Part shown: piece after piece, positions 44,868 through 54,567 of the stretch
Layout: every line of letters begins with the position of its first letter
Numbering within the stretch: the stretch's first letter is position 1
Assembly (NCBI RefSeq): GCF_022807995.1
Contig: NZ_CP094351.1
Coordinates: 3,255,001 to 3,319,000 of the forward strand
Source: Pseudomonas orientalis
Lineage (GTDB): Bacteria > Pseudomonadota > Gammaproteobacteria > Pseudomonadales > Pseudomonadaceae
Length of the DNA: 64,000 nt
Direction: 5' to 3'
Translations under genes and position numbers: made by a program
Notes under the pieces: model-generated
Told to the model about the DNA's origin: nothing
What the model saw: only the letters and a program-made list of their open reading frames with translations
The model's database searches: none

Positions 44868-45977
44868 TCAGGCGCCGAAACGCTGCAGCTGCATTTCCCG
44901 CAAGCGGCTCATGGTGCGACGAAAAGGAAACGCCAGATAACCTTCGGTATAAAGCTGTTCCAGCGGCACCCGGGCCTCGATGAACAACGGCACTTTGCGG
45001 TCGTAACATTCATCCACCAGCGCGATAAAGCGCCGCACGCTGTCATCGTGCCTGGACAACTCCGGCAATTGGCGATCCCCCGCAGCCACGCGCTCGGCGC
45101 CGTCTTCGGTACCACGGGCAATGCGACCTGGGCGCTGTTGTGCGCTGAGGTTGGGCACCTCCCCCAGCAGGATGGCCTTGAAACGATCGCACAACAGCAT
45201 GAAATCCATCGCGGCCAAGGGCTGCTCGCAGAGTTCGGCGTAGCGGCACCACAGTACCGCGTCACTGGCCTGCACCGCCGTAATCGTGCGATGCCCCACG
45301 CTTACCGCCCTCCCCTCGCTGACCGTTTGCCCGTCGCTCAACTGCCCGAACAGCGTGGCCAGTGCATCGGGCTGATTCACCCAATAGCGCTGCAGGCCAA
45401 CACCTGGATGCAAACGATGATCCTCACCGCCGTCCACCGCCATCACCTGCATATGCCGCTTGATCGCCTCGATACCCGGCAGGAAACGCTCGCGGTTGAA
45501 ACCGTCGGCGTACAGCTGCTCAGGGGGTTGATTGGAAGTACAGACCATCACCACGCCCTCCTCGAACATCACCTGAAACAGGCGACCAAGAATGATTGCG
45601 TCACCGATGTCATTGACGAACAGCTCGTCGAAGCACAGTACACGTACATCCCGGCTCAGTTCCCGCGCCACCGCCTGCAGCGGGTCCCGGGTACCGGTGA
45701 GCTGGAACGAGCGCTGGTGCACCCAGGCCATGAAGTGATGAAAATGCTGACGGCGCGCGGGCACGCGCAGGCTTTGATGGAACTGGTCCATCAGCCAGGT
45801 CTTGCCGCGCCCCACCGGGCCCCACAGGTAAACACCCGTAATCGGCGAAACACCCAGGTGCAACGCCTGGTGACAGGTTTGCAAGGCGTCTACCGCCCGA
45901 CGTTGAGCATCGTCGGGCACGAAGCCCTGCCGGGCGATAGCGTGTTGATAAGCGGCGAACGGAGAGTCGAAAGTCAT
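44868..45977 (-). CDS. zapE: ZapE, cell-division ATPase (AFG1-like)
   Basis: This 369-residue P-loop ATPase has Walker A GPVGRGKT at 53-60 (in GVYLWGPVGRGKTWLMDQFH), Walker B VLCFDELFVNDIGDA (about 119-133) and a sensor region VCTSNQPPEQLYADGFNRER. The C-terminal part holds FIALVDECYDRKVPLFIEA, a family hallmark. ZapE associates with the Z ring and modulates FtsZ, and is needed under low oxygen or heat in E. coli. ATG 45977 is chosen within the longer frame because it begins the conserved MTFDSPF... start. metE lies upstream on the same strand, 50 bp away. Confidence 0.88.
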   Translation of the reverse strand: MTFDSPFAAYQHAIARQGFVPDDAQRRAVDALQTCHQALHLGVSPITGVYLWGPVGRGKTWLMDQFHQSLRVPARRQHFHHFMAWVHQRSFQLTGTRDPLQAVARELSRDVRVLCFDELFVNDIGDAIILGRLFQVMFEEGVVMVCTSNQPPEQLYADGFNRERFLPGIEAIKRHMQVMAVDGGEDHRLHPGVGLQRYWVNQPDALATLFGQLSDGQTVSEGRAVSVGHRTITAVQASDAVLWCRYAELCEQPLAAMDFMLLCDRFKAILLGEVPNLSAQQRPGRIARGTEDGAERVAAGDRQLPELSRHDDSVRRFIALVDECYDRKVPLFIEARVPLEQLYTEGYLAFPFRRTMSRLREMQLQRFGA

Positions 45978-46027
45978 GGGCGCCAGTATGACGCACAACG
46001 CGAACCTCAGCCGCGCATTCTTCGCCC

Positions 46028-48316
46028 TCAGCCCAGTTGCGCACGCAGCTGACGCGCCGCTGCAACCATGTGAATCAACGCCGCCTCAGTCTCCGGCCAG
46101 CCACGGGTTTTCAGGCCGCAATCGGGATTCACCCACAATCGCTCGGCCGGAATCCGCTTGGCCGCCTTGCGCAGCAAGTCAACCATCTGCGCCACCTCCG
46201 GCACCCGTGGCGAGTGGATATCGTAGACGCCAGGGCCGATGTCGTTGGGATAGTCGAAGGCTTCGAACGCATCGAGCAACGCCATGTCCGAGCGCGAGGT
46301 CTCAATGGTGATGACGTCGGCATCCATCGCCGCGATGGACTCGATCACATCGTTGAACTCGCTGTAGCACATGTGGGTGTGGATCTGCGTCTGGTCACGC
46401 ACGCCGCAGGCGCACAGGCGAAACACTTCGGTGGCCCAGTCCAGGTAATGCGGCCAGTGTGCCTGGCGCAAGGGCAAACCTTCGCGGAACGCGGCTTCAT
46501 CGATCTGCACGATGCGGATGCCGGCGGCTTCCAGGTCCAGCACTTCGTCACGCAACGCCAGGGCCAACTGCCGGGCCTGCACCTCGCGGCTCACGTCTTC
46601 GCGTGGGAACGACCACATCAGCATGGTCACCGGACCCGTCAGCATGCCCTTGAGCACCTTGTGCGTAAGGCCCTGGGCATAGCGAATCCACTCCACCGTC
46701 ATCGCCTTCGGACGGCTCAGGTCGCCATAAATCAGCGCCGGTTTCACACAGCGCGAACCGTAGCTCTGCACCCAGCCGAAGCGGGTGAACGCGTAGCCGT
46801 CCAATTGCTCGGCGAAGTATTCGACCATGTCGTTACGCTCGGCTTCACCGTGTACCAGCACATCCAGGCCGAGGTTTTCCTGAACCTCGACCGCGTGCCG
46901 GATCTCGCTGTGCATTGCTTCAACGTATTCGGCTTCGCTCAACTTGCCGGCCTTGTACGACTGGCGCGCCAGGCGGATCGACGCGGTTTGCGGGAACGAA
47001 CCGATGGTCGTGGTGGGAAACAGCGGCAGGTGGAGGCCGGCCCGTTGTGTCTCGATACGCTGGGCAAAGGGCGATTGGCGCTGGCTGTCGTTCGCGCTGA
47101 TCGCGGCAACGCGCGCTTGCACGGCGGGCTTGTGAATACGCGGCGAAGCGGCGCGCGCAGCCTGTACCGCGCGGCTGTGAGCCAGCGCGGCCAGCACCGC
47201 GGGCGCCTCGGGCTGGTCGACAGCCTGGGCCAGTACCGCGACTTCCGCGCACTTTTGCAAGGCAAAGGCCAGCCAGCTTTTCAGCTCGGCGTCCAACTGG
47301 TCTTCACGCGCAAGATCCACCGGGCTGTGCAGCAGTGAGCAGGACGGCGCGACCCACAAGCGATCACCCAGTTTTTCCTGGGCGTGTTGCAACGTCGCCA
47401 GGGCTTTTTCCAGGTCGCACCGCCATACGTTACGGCCATTGACCACGCCCAGGGACAGCACCTTATAAGCCGGCAGGCGATCAAGAATGGTCGGGTATTG
47501 CTCCGGCGCGCGCACCAGGTCGATGTGCAGCCCGTCGACCGGGAGATTGGCGGCCAGGCCGAGGTTTTCTTCCAGGCCGCCAAAGTAGGTGGCCACCAGC
47601 TTTTTCAACGGGTCACGCTGGATCAGGTTGTAGGCGCGCTCAAACGCGTTCTTCCACTCCTGCGGCAAGTCCAGCACCAGGATCGGCTCGTCGATCTGCA
47701 CCCACTCCACGCCCAGCTCGGCCAGGCGCTGGAAGATCTGGCCGTACAGCGGCAGCAGGCGGTCGAGCAGGTCGAGCTTGTCGAACTCTGCGCCCTTGGC
47801 CTTGCCCAGCCACAGGTACGTCAGCGGGCCGATCACCACCGGCTTGACCGTATGCCCCAAATCGCGGGCTTCCTGGACTTCCTCGAACAACTGGTCCCAG
47901 CCCAGGTGAAATTGCTGATCGACGCTGAACTCCGGCACCAGGTAGTGATAATTGGTATCGAACCACTTGGTCATTTCCTGGGCATGAACACCGGCGCAGC
48001 ACGTGTCGCTGACGCCACGGGCCATGCCGAACAACGTCTGCAGCGTAGCCTGGCCATCGGCCGGGCGGAACCGCTCCGGAATCACACCGAACATCAGCGA
48101 ATGGGTCAGCACCTGGTCATACCAGGCGAAATCACCGACGGGCAGCAGCTCGATGCCGGCCTGTTTCTGCAGATCCCAATGGGCTCTGCGCAAGTCACGC
48201 CCCACGGCGCGCAAACCGGCTTCGTCAAGCTCACCCTTCCAGAACGCTTCCTGCGCTTTTTTCAGTTCACGGTCGCGTCCGATACGCGGGAATCCGAGGG
48301 AATGAGCGACTGCCAT
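46028..48316 (-). CDS. metE: MetE, cobalamin-independent methionine synthase
   Basis: This 762-residue zinc enzyme transfers methyl from methyltetrahydropteroyl-triglutamate to homocysteine. It has two homologous barrels. The start [20 protein letters not shown] and the zinc ligands His648 and Cys650 ([11 protein letters not shown]) and Cys733 ([12 protein letters not shown]) are all present. The ATG at 48316 has GGAG about 9 nt upstream. Two LysR-type palindromes lie upstream and may be MetR sites. I see no B12 riboswitch in the leader. Confidence 0.95.
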   Translation of the reverse strand: MAVAHSLGFPRIGRDRELKKAQEAFWKGELDEAGLRAVGRDLRRAHWDLQKQAGIELLPVGDFAWYDQVLTHSLMFGVIPERFRPADGQATLQTLFGMARGVSDTCCAGVHAQEMTKWFDTNYHYLVPEFSVDQQFHLGWDQLFEEVQEARDLGHTVKPVVIGPLTYLWLGKAKGAEFDKLDLLDRLLPLYGQIFQRLAELGVEWVQIDEPILVLDLPQEWKNAFERAYNLIQRDPLKKLVATYFGGLEENLGLAANLPVDGLHIDLVRAPEQYPTILDRLPAYKVLSLGVVNGRNVWRCDLEKALATLQHAQEKLGDRLWVAPSCSLLHSPVDLAREDQLDAELKSWLAFALQKCAEVAVLAQAVDQPEAPAVLAALAHSRAVQAARAASPRIHKPAVQARVAAISANDSQRQSPFAQRIETQRAGLHLPLFPTTTIGSFPQTASIRLARQSYKAGKLSEAEYVEAMHSEIRHAVEVQENLGLDVLVHGEAERNDMVEYFAEQLDGYAFTRFGWVQSYGSRCVKPALIYGDLSRPKAMTVEWIRYAQGLTHKVLKGMLTGPVTMLMWSFPREDVSREVQARQLALALRDEVLDLEAAGIRIVQIDEAAFREGLPLRQAHWPHYLDWATEVFRLCACGVRDQTQIHTHMCYSEFNDVIESIAAMDADVITIETSRSDMALLDAFEAFDYPNDIGPGVYDIHSPRVPEVAQMVDLLRKAAKRIPAERLWVNPDCGLKTRGWPETEAALIHMVAAARQLRAQLG

Positions 48317-48372
48317 GACTGTTATCTCCAATGTCGATATTTATGGCAGTCATTGTCGGGACGCGGCGATAG

Positions 48373-48412
48373 TGAGACAAACTCATTTTTCTCGAGATGA
48401 ATACAAAATTCA
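48373..48412. promoter_or_regulatory. Two LysR-type palindromes upstream of metE (MetR-like)
   Basis: TGAGACAAACTCA (48373-48385) and TGAATACAAAATTCA (48398-48412) are symmetric and spaced 25 bp apart. Both resemble the MetR pattern TGAA-N5-TTCA, the first with G/C substitutions, the second with a 7-nt centre. They lie 57-96 bp before the metE start. No metR gene is adjacent. Confidence 0.45.
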
Positions 48413-48469
48413 TTCATACAGAATGGATACTGCTGCTCGCTTCAACAGCCGTTCAGACAGCAACGCAAT

Positions 48470-48742
48470 GCTGTAGCGCCCAACCGTAACCACGATGCGA
48501 AGCGAGTCGCTCTTGATCTGGCTTTTGATCTTAGGCGCCCCGTTAAACCACGCTGGCCGAACGCAGGCGAGGTGCCGAGTGGTGGGGCAAGAGCGTTTTG
48601 CTTACTTTTGCGCTTTTCAAAAGTGAGCCGCTGTAAAGCGGAACCCATAGCAGCCGTGACGCAGAAACGGATATGTACTCGATCTGATCCAACATCCTGG
48701 TCGGTCCTGAGGCCGCCATCGGGGGCAAGCCCCCTCCCACAT
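48470..48742 (-). repeat. Composite repeat element, copy 4 (shortened)
   Basis: This is the minus-orientation core ending in a REP (48714-48742). Relative to copies 1-3 the whole central block between GAACGCAGG and CGAGGTGCCGAGTGG (about 110 bp, including all three nested palindromes) is missing, with the flanks joined cleanly. With the MetR-like sites and a short spacer it fills the 490-bp gap between metE and the LysR gene. Confidence 0.88.
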
Positions 48743-48806
48743 TTGGACCGAGGCGTCTCAGTTGGGAAGCTTGGGACACCGTGAAGGGAGCAAGCTCCCG
48801 GGGGGT

Positions 48807-49712
48807 TCAGGCCGCGTTGCGGATCTTGTGCAGTGAATCGGCCACCCATTTGCCAAACGCATCCACCGGCCCTTGCAGGTTGCCGAGGAAGTGCGGATAG
48901 ATCAGCCATAGATCCATCACCGGCTTGAAATCCTTCAACGGCATCACGGCCAGTTGTTCGCGGTGGGCACTGCGCTCGAGCAACGGCCGTGGTACCAGGC
49001 CCAGGCCCAGCCCATCCGCCACCAGCCCCAGTTGCAACTCAGTACCAAAGGTCTCCAGGTTGACCCGCAAGGCCAGCCCCTGATCCGCCAGGGTGCGCTG
49101 CAAGCCGGCACGAAAGCCGCACCCGTCCGGGTTGAGGACCCAGCCGTGCTGGTACACATCGGCAAGCTTGCACGGTTTTTTCGGCAGCTGCGCCCTGGCG
49201 CACACCACCACCAGTTCCATCTTGCCGATGGACTCACCGACGACAGTGTCCGCAAAGATCTTGCCCGCCGGGAACAACGCCACCGCCGCATCCAGCTCGC
49301 CGCGTTCGATCTTGCCCACCAATTGGCTGCCCCAGCCCGTGGCCACCTGGGCGCGCAGGTCGGCGTACTCGGTGCGCAGGTGCTTGAGCGCATCGAGCAG
49401 CACCACGTCGCCGATGGTCTGCGGCACACCCAGGCGCAGCACGCCGGTGGGCGGTGCATCGGTGGCGACCAACTCGCGCAGCGCATCCATTTCACGCAGG
49501 ATCAGCCGGCACTGCTCATACACCCGGGTACCGATCAGCGTGGGCTTGAGGGGTTTGGTGTTGCGGTCGAACAACTCCACCCCCAGCGCCTGCTCGAAGT
49601 TCTGCACACGGCGGGTGATGGCCGGCTGGGTCAATTGCAACGACTCGGCGGCATGGCTGATGGATTGGCAACGAATCACTTCGACAAAGGCATCGATATC
49701 GTCAATTTTCAT
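48807..49712 (-). CDS. LysR-family regulator of the organosulfur cluster
   Basis: This 301-residue regulator has its HTH at the N-terminus (DAFVEVIRCQSISHAAESLQ, LTQPAITRRVQNFEQALGVE) and an effector domain from about 90. ATG 49712 is chosen because it begins the conserved MKIDDIDAF start; the open frame is longer. It is divergent from the thiol dioxygenase gene, as in P. aeruginosa near PA2601-PA2602, and is the likely regulator of the downstream sulfur genes. It is not MetR by sequence. Confidence 0.87.
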   Translation of the reverse strand: MKIDDIDAFVEVIRCQSISHAAESLQLTQPAITRRVQNFEQALGVELFDRNTKPLKPTLIGTRVYEQCRLILREMDALRELVATDAPPTGVLRLGVPQTIGDVVLLDALKHLRTEYADLRAQVATGWGSQLVGKIERGELDAAVALFPAGKIFADTVVGESIGKMELVVVCARAQLPKKPCKLADVYQHGWVLNPDGCGFRAGLQRTLADQGLALRVNLETFGTELQLGLVADGLGLGLVPRPLLERSAHREQLAVMPLKDFKPVMDLWLIYPHFLGNLQGPVDAFGKWVADSLHKIRNAA

Positions 49713-49863
49713 TTGGGCCGCACATAGAGAACAGTCATTAAGATGTGTGGTAAGCATAGTGGGCACAACCGGGTCTGGATAGCCCGCCCTGTGATCGATA
49801 ACGTCTAACACCATGCAGAGCGGTTCTAAATTACCTGCAGCTATAAGCTAATCATTAAAAAAT

Positions 49864-49889
49864 AGCATATTAACCATTAACATTATGCT
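49864..49889. promoter_or_regulatory. AT-rich inverted repeat before the thiol dioxygenase
   Basis: AGCATA (49864-49869) and TATGCT (49884-49889) flank a 14-nt AT-rich centre containing TTAACCATTAAC, 36 bp before the start codon. It is a candidate LysR-type operator. Confidence 0.35.
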
Positions 49890-49924
49890 TAGATAAGGCC
49901 ATCAATACCGCCAATGGAATGTTC

Positions 49925-50536
49925 ATGAGCCAGGCCCGACACCCCGAGAGACTGCGCGCCTTTATTGGCGCCTTAGCTGAGCTGATCGACGGCAACCCGC
50001 GCGAAGGCGACCTGCTGCACCGTGGCGGCAAGCTGCTGGCGCAACTGGTCAGCCATGACGACTGGCTGCCCGACGCGTTCGCCCAACCCGACCCCGAGCG
50101 CTACCAGCAATTTTTGCTGCACGCCGATTCGCGCCAGCGCTTCAGCATCGTCAGTTTTGTCTGGGGGCCAGGGCAACGCACGCCGATTCACGATCATCGG
50201 GTATGGGGGTTGATCGGCATGTTGCGCGGCGCGGAGTTTTCCCAGGGGTTTGCCCGCACCGCCGATGGCGCGCTGGTTGCCGAGGGCACACCGGTGCACC
50301 TGCGGCCGGGCCAGGTCGAGGCGGTGTCGCCCAAGGTCGGTGATATCCATCAGGTGAGCAATGCCCACGATGACCAGGTGTCCATCAGCATTCATGCGTA
50401 CGGCGCCAACATCGGCGCGGTGCGCCGTGCGGTGTATCAACCCGACGGCAGCGAGAAACTGTTCATCTCCGGTTATTCCAACGCCTACCTCCCGAATATC
50501 TGGGACCTGTCCAAAGAAAAGAGCCCTGCCCTATGA
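49925..50536 (+). CDS. 3-mercaptopropionate dioxygenase (cysteine dioxygenase family)
   Basis: This 203-residue cupin enzyme binds Fe(II) by a 3-His triad: His89 and His91 (TPIHDHRVWG) and His142 (GDIHQVSN). The sequence SFVWGPGQRTPIHDHRVWGL and the end ISGYSN, then LPNIWDLSKE, closely recall P. aeruginosa 3-mercaptopropionate dioxygenase (PA2602). That enzyme oxidises 3-mercaptopropionate, and cysteine poorly, to the sulfinate. ATG 49925 is preferred over ATG 49919 because GGA lies 7 nt upstream. The stop overlaps the rhodanese gene start. Confidence 0.88.
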   Translation: MSQARHPERLRAFIGALAELIDGNPREGDLLHRGGKLLAQLVSHDDWLPDAFAQPDPERYQQFLLHADSRQRFSIVSFVWGPGQRTPIHDHRVWGLIGMLRGAEFSQGFARTADGALVAEGTPVHLRPGQVEAVSPKVGDIHQVSNAHDDQVSISIHAYGANIGAVRRAVYQPDGSEKLFISGYSNAYLPNIWDLSKEKSPAL

Positions 50537-52116
50537 GCACCGTACCGACCCGCAGCTTTGCCCAGATTCGCCAGGCCCTGTTGAACCGTGAGGAAGTCGC
50601 CCTGGTAGACGTGCGCGAGGAAGCGCCGTTTGCCCAAGGCCATCCGCTGTTTGCCGCGAATATCTCGCTGTCCAAGCTGGAACTGGAGGTGTATTCGCGC
50701 ATTCCACGCCGCGATACCCAGGTTACGCTGTACGACAACGGTGAAGGATTGGCCGAACGCGCCGCCGAGCGCCTGGTTGCGCTGGGTTACACGCGGGTCA
50801 GCCTGCTTGAGGATAGGCTTGAGGGTTGGCGCCAGGCCGGTGGCGAGCTGTTTATCGACGTCAATGTGCCAAGCAAAGCCTTTGGCGAACTGGTGGAAAA
50901 CCAGCGCCACACGCCGTCCCTGGCGGCCGAGGAAGTCCAGGCGCTGCTCGACAGCCAGGCCGATGTGGTGGTGCTCGATGCGCGGCGTTTCGATGAATAC
51001 CAGACCATGAGTATCCCCACCGGCATCAGCGTGCCGGGTGCCGAGCTGGTGCTGCGCGCCCGTGAACTGGCCCCGGACCCGGCCACGCGCATTATCGTCA
51101 ACTGTGCCGGGCGTACCCGCAGCATTATCGGCACCCAGTCGTTGATCAACGCCGGCGTGGCCAACCCGGTGTCGGCGCTGCGCAATGGCACCATCGGTTG
51201 GACCCTGGCCGGGCAAGCACTCGCCCATGGCCAGGCGCGCCGCTTTGCGCCGACCGCTGAAGAAAATCGCCGGCTCGCCGCCCACCAGGCGCGCGGCGTG
51301 GCCGACAAGGCTGGAGTCGGCCGTGTAACCCTCGATGAACTGCAACGCTGGCAGCAGGATGAGACACGCACCACCTACCTGTTCGACGTGCGCACCCCGG
51401 AAGAATTCGCAGCCGGCCACCTGCCCGGCGCCCGCTCCACACCGGGCGGGCAACTGGTGCAGGAAACCGACCACGTTGCCAGCGTGCGTGGCGCGCGCCT
51501 GGTATTGGTGGACGATGACGGTGTGCGCGCAAACATGTCGGCGTCCTGGCTCGCTCAACTGGGCTGGGAAGTCTTTGTGCTGGACGAACTGCAAGACACG
51601 CATTTCAGCGCACAAGGCGCCTGGGTCGCCCCGGTGCCCGCACCGCCCCAGGCCGAACTGATCAGTGCGCAGACACTCGCCGAGTGGCTTGACCATGGCG
51701 ACACCGTGGTGCTGGATTTCACCGCCAGCGCCAATTACGTGAAACGTCATATCCCCGGTGCCTGGTGGGTGCTGCGCGCGCAATTGCCCGAAGCGCTGAC
51801 CAGGGTGCCCACTGCGCAGCGCTACGTATTGACCTGCGGCAGCAGCCAGTTGGCGCGCCTGGCGGTGGCCGAAGTCGAAGCGTTGACCGGCAGGCAGGTG
51901 TTCCTGTTGCAGGACGGCACCGCCGCCTGGATCGCCGCGCAACTGCCGCTGGAAGAAGGTGAGCGCCATCTTGCCTCACCGCGCATCGACCGCTACCGCC
52001 GCCCCTACGAAGGCACCGATAACCCGCGGGAAGCCATGCAGGCCTACCTGGACTGGGAATTCGGCCTGGTCGAGCAATTGGCGCGCGACGCCACCCACGG
52101 TTTCTACGTGATCTGA
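50533..52116 (+). CDS. Four-domain rhodanese-like sulfurtransferase
   Basis: This 527-residue protein is made of four consecutive rhodanese folds (about 1-110, 125-235, 265-360 and 375-475) plus a tail rich in aromatic residues. Domain 2 has an active-site Cys191 (IIVNCAGRTRSI) and domain 4 has Cys435 (YVLTCGSSQLA). In domain 1 (VTLYDNGEGLAERA) and domain 3 (LVLVDDDGVRAN) the loop has Asn/Asp instead, so they are probably inactive. It is coupled to the dioxygenase by ATGA overlap, as in P. aeruginosa PA2602-PA2603. It probably handles persulfide or sulfite sulfur released in thiol catabolism. Confidence 0.88.
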   Translation: MSTVPTRSFAQIRQALLNREEVALVDVREEAPFAQGHPLFAANISLSKLELEVYSRIPRRDTQVTLYDNGEGLAERAAERLVALGYTRVSLLEDRLEGWRQAGGELFIDVNVPSKAFGELVENQRHTPSLAAEEVQALLDSQADVVVLDARRFDEYQTMSIPTGISVPGAELVLRARELAPDPATRIIVNCAGRTRSIIGTQSLINAGVANPVSALRNGTIGWTLAGQALAHGQARRFAPTAEENRRLAAHQARGVADKAGVGRVTLDELQRWQQDETRTTYLFDVRTPEEFAAGHLPGARSTPGGQLVQETDHVASVRGARLVLVDDDGVRANMSASWLAQLGWEVFVLDELQDTHFSAQGAWVAPVPAPPQAELISAQTLAEWLDHGDTVVLDFTASANYVKRHIPGAWWVLRAQLPEALTRVPTAQRYVLTCGSSQLARLAVAEVEALTGRQVFLLQDGTAAWIAAQLPLEEGERHLASPRIDRYRRPYEGTDNPREAMQAYLDWEFGLVEQLARDATHGFYVI

Positions 52117-52199
52117 TCCACTGCTGCACCGTTCCCGGAAATCCGACCCCTTCTCCAGGCGGAGGCACCTTCCCTTACCCAACGCCTGGAGTCTGTCCC

Positions 52200-53174
52200 A
52201 TGCCGTTTACTACCCCATTCAAGCGCCTGTTGCTGGGCGGCGCCCTGGCGCTCGGCCTGCTCGGCAACGCCCACGCCGCCGACCTGCAACCCCTGCGCGT
52301 GGCCAACCAGAAGTCGACGATCAAAGCGCTGCTGGAAGCCTCGGGCGAAACCCGAAACGTACCGTACGAGATCAAGTGGTCGGAATTCCCCTCGGCCTCG
52401 CCCCTGGGCGAAGCGCTGAATGCCGGTGCGGTGGATGTCGGCGCCCTGGGCGATGCGCCCTATGTGTTCGCCCTCGGCGCCGGTGCGTCGCTCAAAGTGA
52501 TCAGCATCATCCACGCCGAAGGGCGTAACACCACTGCCCTGCTGGTGCCGCAGGATTCGCCGATCAAGACCGCCGCCGACCTCAAGGGCAAGAAGATCGT
52601 CACCGGGCGCGGCTCGATCGGGCACTACCTGGCGATCAAGGCCCTGGCCAGCGCAGGCCTGACCTCACAGGATGTGCAGTTCATCTTCCTGCTGCCCGCC
52701 GAATCGCGGCTGGTGCTGGATAACGGCACCGCCGACGCCTGGGCCACCTGGGACCCATACACCACCGTGGTCACCTCGCAAAGCAACGCCCGTGTGCTGG
52801 TCAGCGGCAAACACCTGTTGAGCAACCACCTGTACTTCGCCGCCACCGACCAGGCCATTGCCGACAAGCGCGTGCAACTGGATGACTTCGTCGCCCGGGT
52901 TGACCGCGCCTACGCCTGGGCCAACCGCCACCCCGACGAGTACGCCGCCGCCCAGGCCAAAATCACCGGCCTGCCGTTGGCCGTGCACATCGAAGTGGCC
53001 AAGGACACCCGTCTGTCGCCGGTACTGATCGACGACGGCGTGATCAGCGGCCTGCAAGCCACCGCCGACACCTACCAGAAGGAAGGTCTGTTGAGCCGGC
53101 ATATCGACGTGTCGCAAGGCTTCGACAAACGCTTCAACGCCCTGCGCGCCCCCAATTCCCAAGCCTCACGCTAA
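52200..53174 (+). CDS. ABC-type sulfonate/nitrate substrate-binding protein (SsuA-like)
   Basis: This 324-residue periplasmic binding protein has a signal peptide ending in AHA (about residue 25). The SsuA/NMT1 features are [57 protein letters not shown] and [14 protein letters not shown]. It is expected to bind an organosulfonate or sulfate ester. No ATPase or permease gene is next to it in the window, so it must use a transporter encoded elsewhere. It is followed 10 bp later by the flavin monooxygenase. Confidence 0.88.
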   Translation: MPFTTPFKRLLLGGALALGLLGNAHAADLQPLRVANQKSTIKALLEASGETRNVPYEIKWSEFPSASPLGEALNAGAVDVGALGDAPYVFALGAGASLKVISIIHAEGRNTTALLVPQDSPIKTAADLKGKKIVTGRGSIGHYLAIKALASAGLTSQDVQFIFLLPAESRLVLDNGTADAWATWDPYTTVVTSQSNARVLVSGKHLLSNHLYFAATDQAIADKRVQLDDFVARVDRAYAWANRHPDEYAAAQAKITGLPLAVHIEVAKDTRLSPVLIDDGVISGLQATADTYQKEGLLSRHIDVSQGFDKRFNALRAPNSQASR

Positions 53175-53184
53175 GGAGCAGCCC

Positions 53185-54525
53185 ATGAGCAAGCCACGTC
53201 AATTGAAACTCGGAGCCATGGTGCACGGTGTCGGCCACGGTTGGGGCGAATGGCGCCACCCACAGGCGCAGCCCGACGCCAGTACGAATTTCGGCTTTTA
53301 CAGGCAGCAGACCGAATTGGCCGAAGCCGCCCGGTTCGACTTCGTGTTTATCGCCGACAGCCTGCATATCCACACCAAATCCAGCCCGCACTACCTCAAC
53401 CGCTTCGAACCGCTGACGATTCTGTCGGCCCTCGCCGCGCTGACCAGCCATATCGGCCTCGTCGCCACCGTGACTGTCAGCTATACCGAGCCCTACCAGG
53501 TGGCGCGCCAGTTGGCCTCGCTGGACCATATCAGCGGCGGCCGCGCCGGATGGAACGTGGTCACCTCGTGGCTGAGCGGCACCGCCGACAATTTCGGCAA
53601 GGCCGAACACCCGCCTCACGCCGTGCGCTACCGCATCGCCAAGGAACACCTGAAGGTGGTCAAGGGCCTGTGGGACTCCTGGGAGGACGACGCCTTTGCC
53701 TATGACAAGCAAAGCGGCGAATTCTTCATCCCGCACAAGTTGCATGCACTCAACCACAAGGGCGAATTCTTCGCGGTCAAGGGCCCGCTGAATATCGCGC
53801 GTTCGCGCCAGGGCCAGCCGGTGATTTTCCAGGCCGGCACCTCCGAAGACGGGCGCAACTTTGCCGCGCAGAACGCCGACGCGATCTTTGTGCATGTCGA
53901 GGACATCGACGAGGCCAAAACCTATACGGCCGATTTGAAACGCCGCGCCAGGGGCTTCGGGCGGGATGCCGACAGCCTGTCGATCCTGCCGGGTATCCGG
54001 CCGATCGTGGGACGCGATGCCGCCGAAGTGGAAAGCCGGTACCAGCAGGCGGTGGAGCTGGTCAGCGTGGAAGATGCGATCGTCGCCCTCGGCCGTCCGT
54101 TCAATGACCATGACTTCAGCCAATACCCGCTTGACGCACCGTTCCCCGAACTGGGCGACCTGGGTGCCAACAGCCAGCAAGGCGGCTCCGAACGCATCAA
54201 GCAACTGGCCAGGGACGAAGGCCTGACCTTGCGTGAAGTGGCGCTGCGGTTCTCGCGGCCCAGGCGTGATTTTGTCGGCACGCCGGAACAGGTCGCCGAT
54301 GCGATCCAGCGCTGGTTCGAGGCGGGTGCCAGCGATGGTTTCATCATCAACTCGGTGCTGCCCGATGGCTTGCAGTACTTCACGGAGCTGGTGGTACCGG
54401 TGTTGCAGCAGCGTGGGCTGTTCCGTACCGAGTACAGCGGGCAGACGCTGCGCGACAACCTCGGCCTGCAAGTGCCGGCCAACCGCTACAGCTCGGTTGA
54501 AGCCGCCGAAAACGCCCTGGCCTGA
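53185..54525 (+). CDS. LLM-class flavin-dependent monooxygenase (NtaA/SnaA/DszA type)
   Basis: This 446-residue bacterial-luciferase-like monooxygenase is of the NtaA/SnaA/DszA/SoxA family. The start ([20 protein letters not shown]), [32 protein letters not shown] and [20 protein letters not shown] are characteristic. These enzymes use reduced FMN from a separate reductase to oxygenate sulfones, nitrilotriacetate or similar compounds. In this context a sulfur compound is likely. No flavin reductase gene is seen beside it. AAGGAG precedes the ATG. Confidence 0.88.
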   Translation: MSKPRQLKLGAMVHGVGHGWGEWRHPQAQPDASTNFGFYRQQTELAEAARFDFVFIADSLHIHTKSSPHYLNRFEPLTILSALAALTSHIGLVATVTVSYTEPYQVARQLASLDHISGGRAGWNVVTSWLSGTADNFGKAEHPPHAVRYRIAKEHLKVVKGLWDSWEDDAFAYDKQSGEFFIPHKLHALNHKGEFFAVKGPLNIARSRQGQPVIFQAGTSEDGRNFAAQNADAIFVHVEDIDEAKTYTADLKRRARGFGRDADSLSILPGIRPIVGRDAAEVESRYQQAVELVSVEDAIVALGRPFNDHDFSQYPLDAPFPELGDLGANSQQGGSERIKQLARDEGLTLREVALRFSRPRRDFVGTPEQVADAIQRWFEAGASDGFIINSVLPDGLQYFTELVVPVLQQRGLFRTEYSGQTLRDNLGLQVPANRYSSVEAAENALA

Positions 54526-54567
54526 CCACTATCCCCTCCCACAGTTTTATCGGGGTACTGGTGGATC

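Noticed and set aside
48317..48430. Possible cobalamin riboswitch in the metE leader
   Set aside because: The leader is only about 100 nt, lacks a B12-box-like sequence and instead has LysR-type palindromes.
52200..54525. A complete sulfonate ABC transporter (ssu-type) locus
   Set aside because: Only the binding protein is present; no permease or ATPase gene lies in the window beside it.
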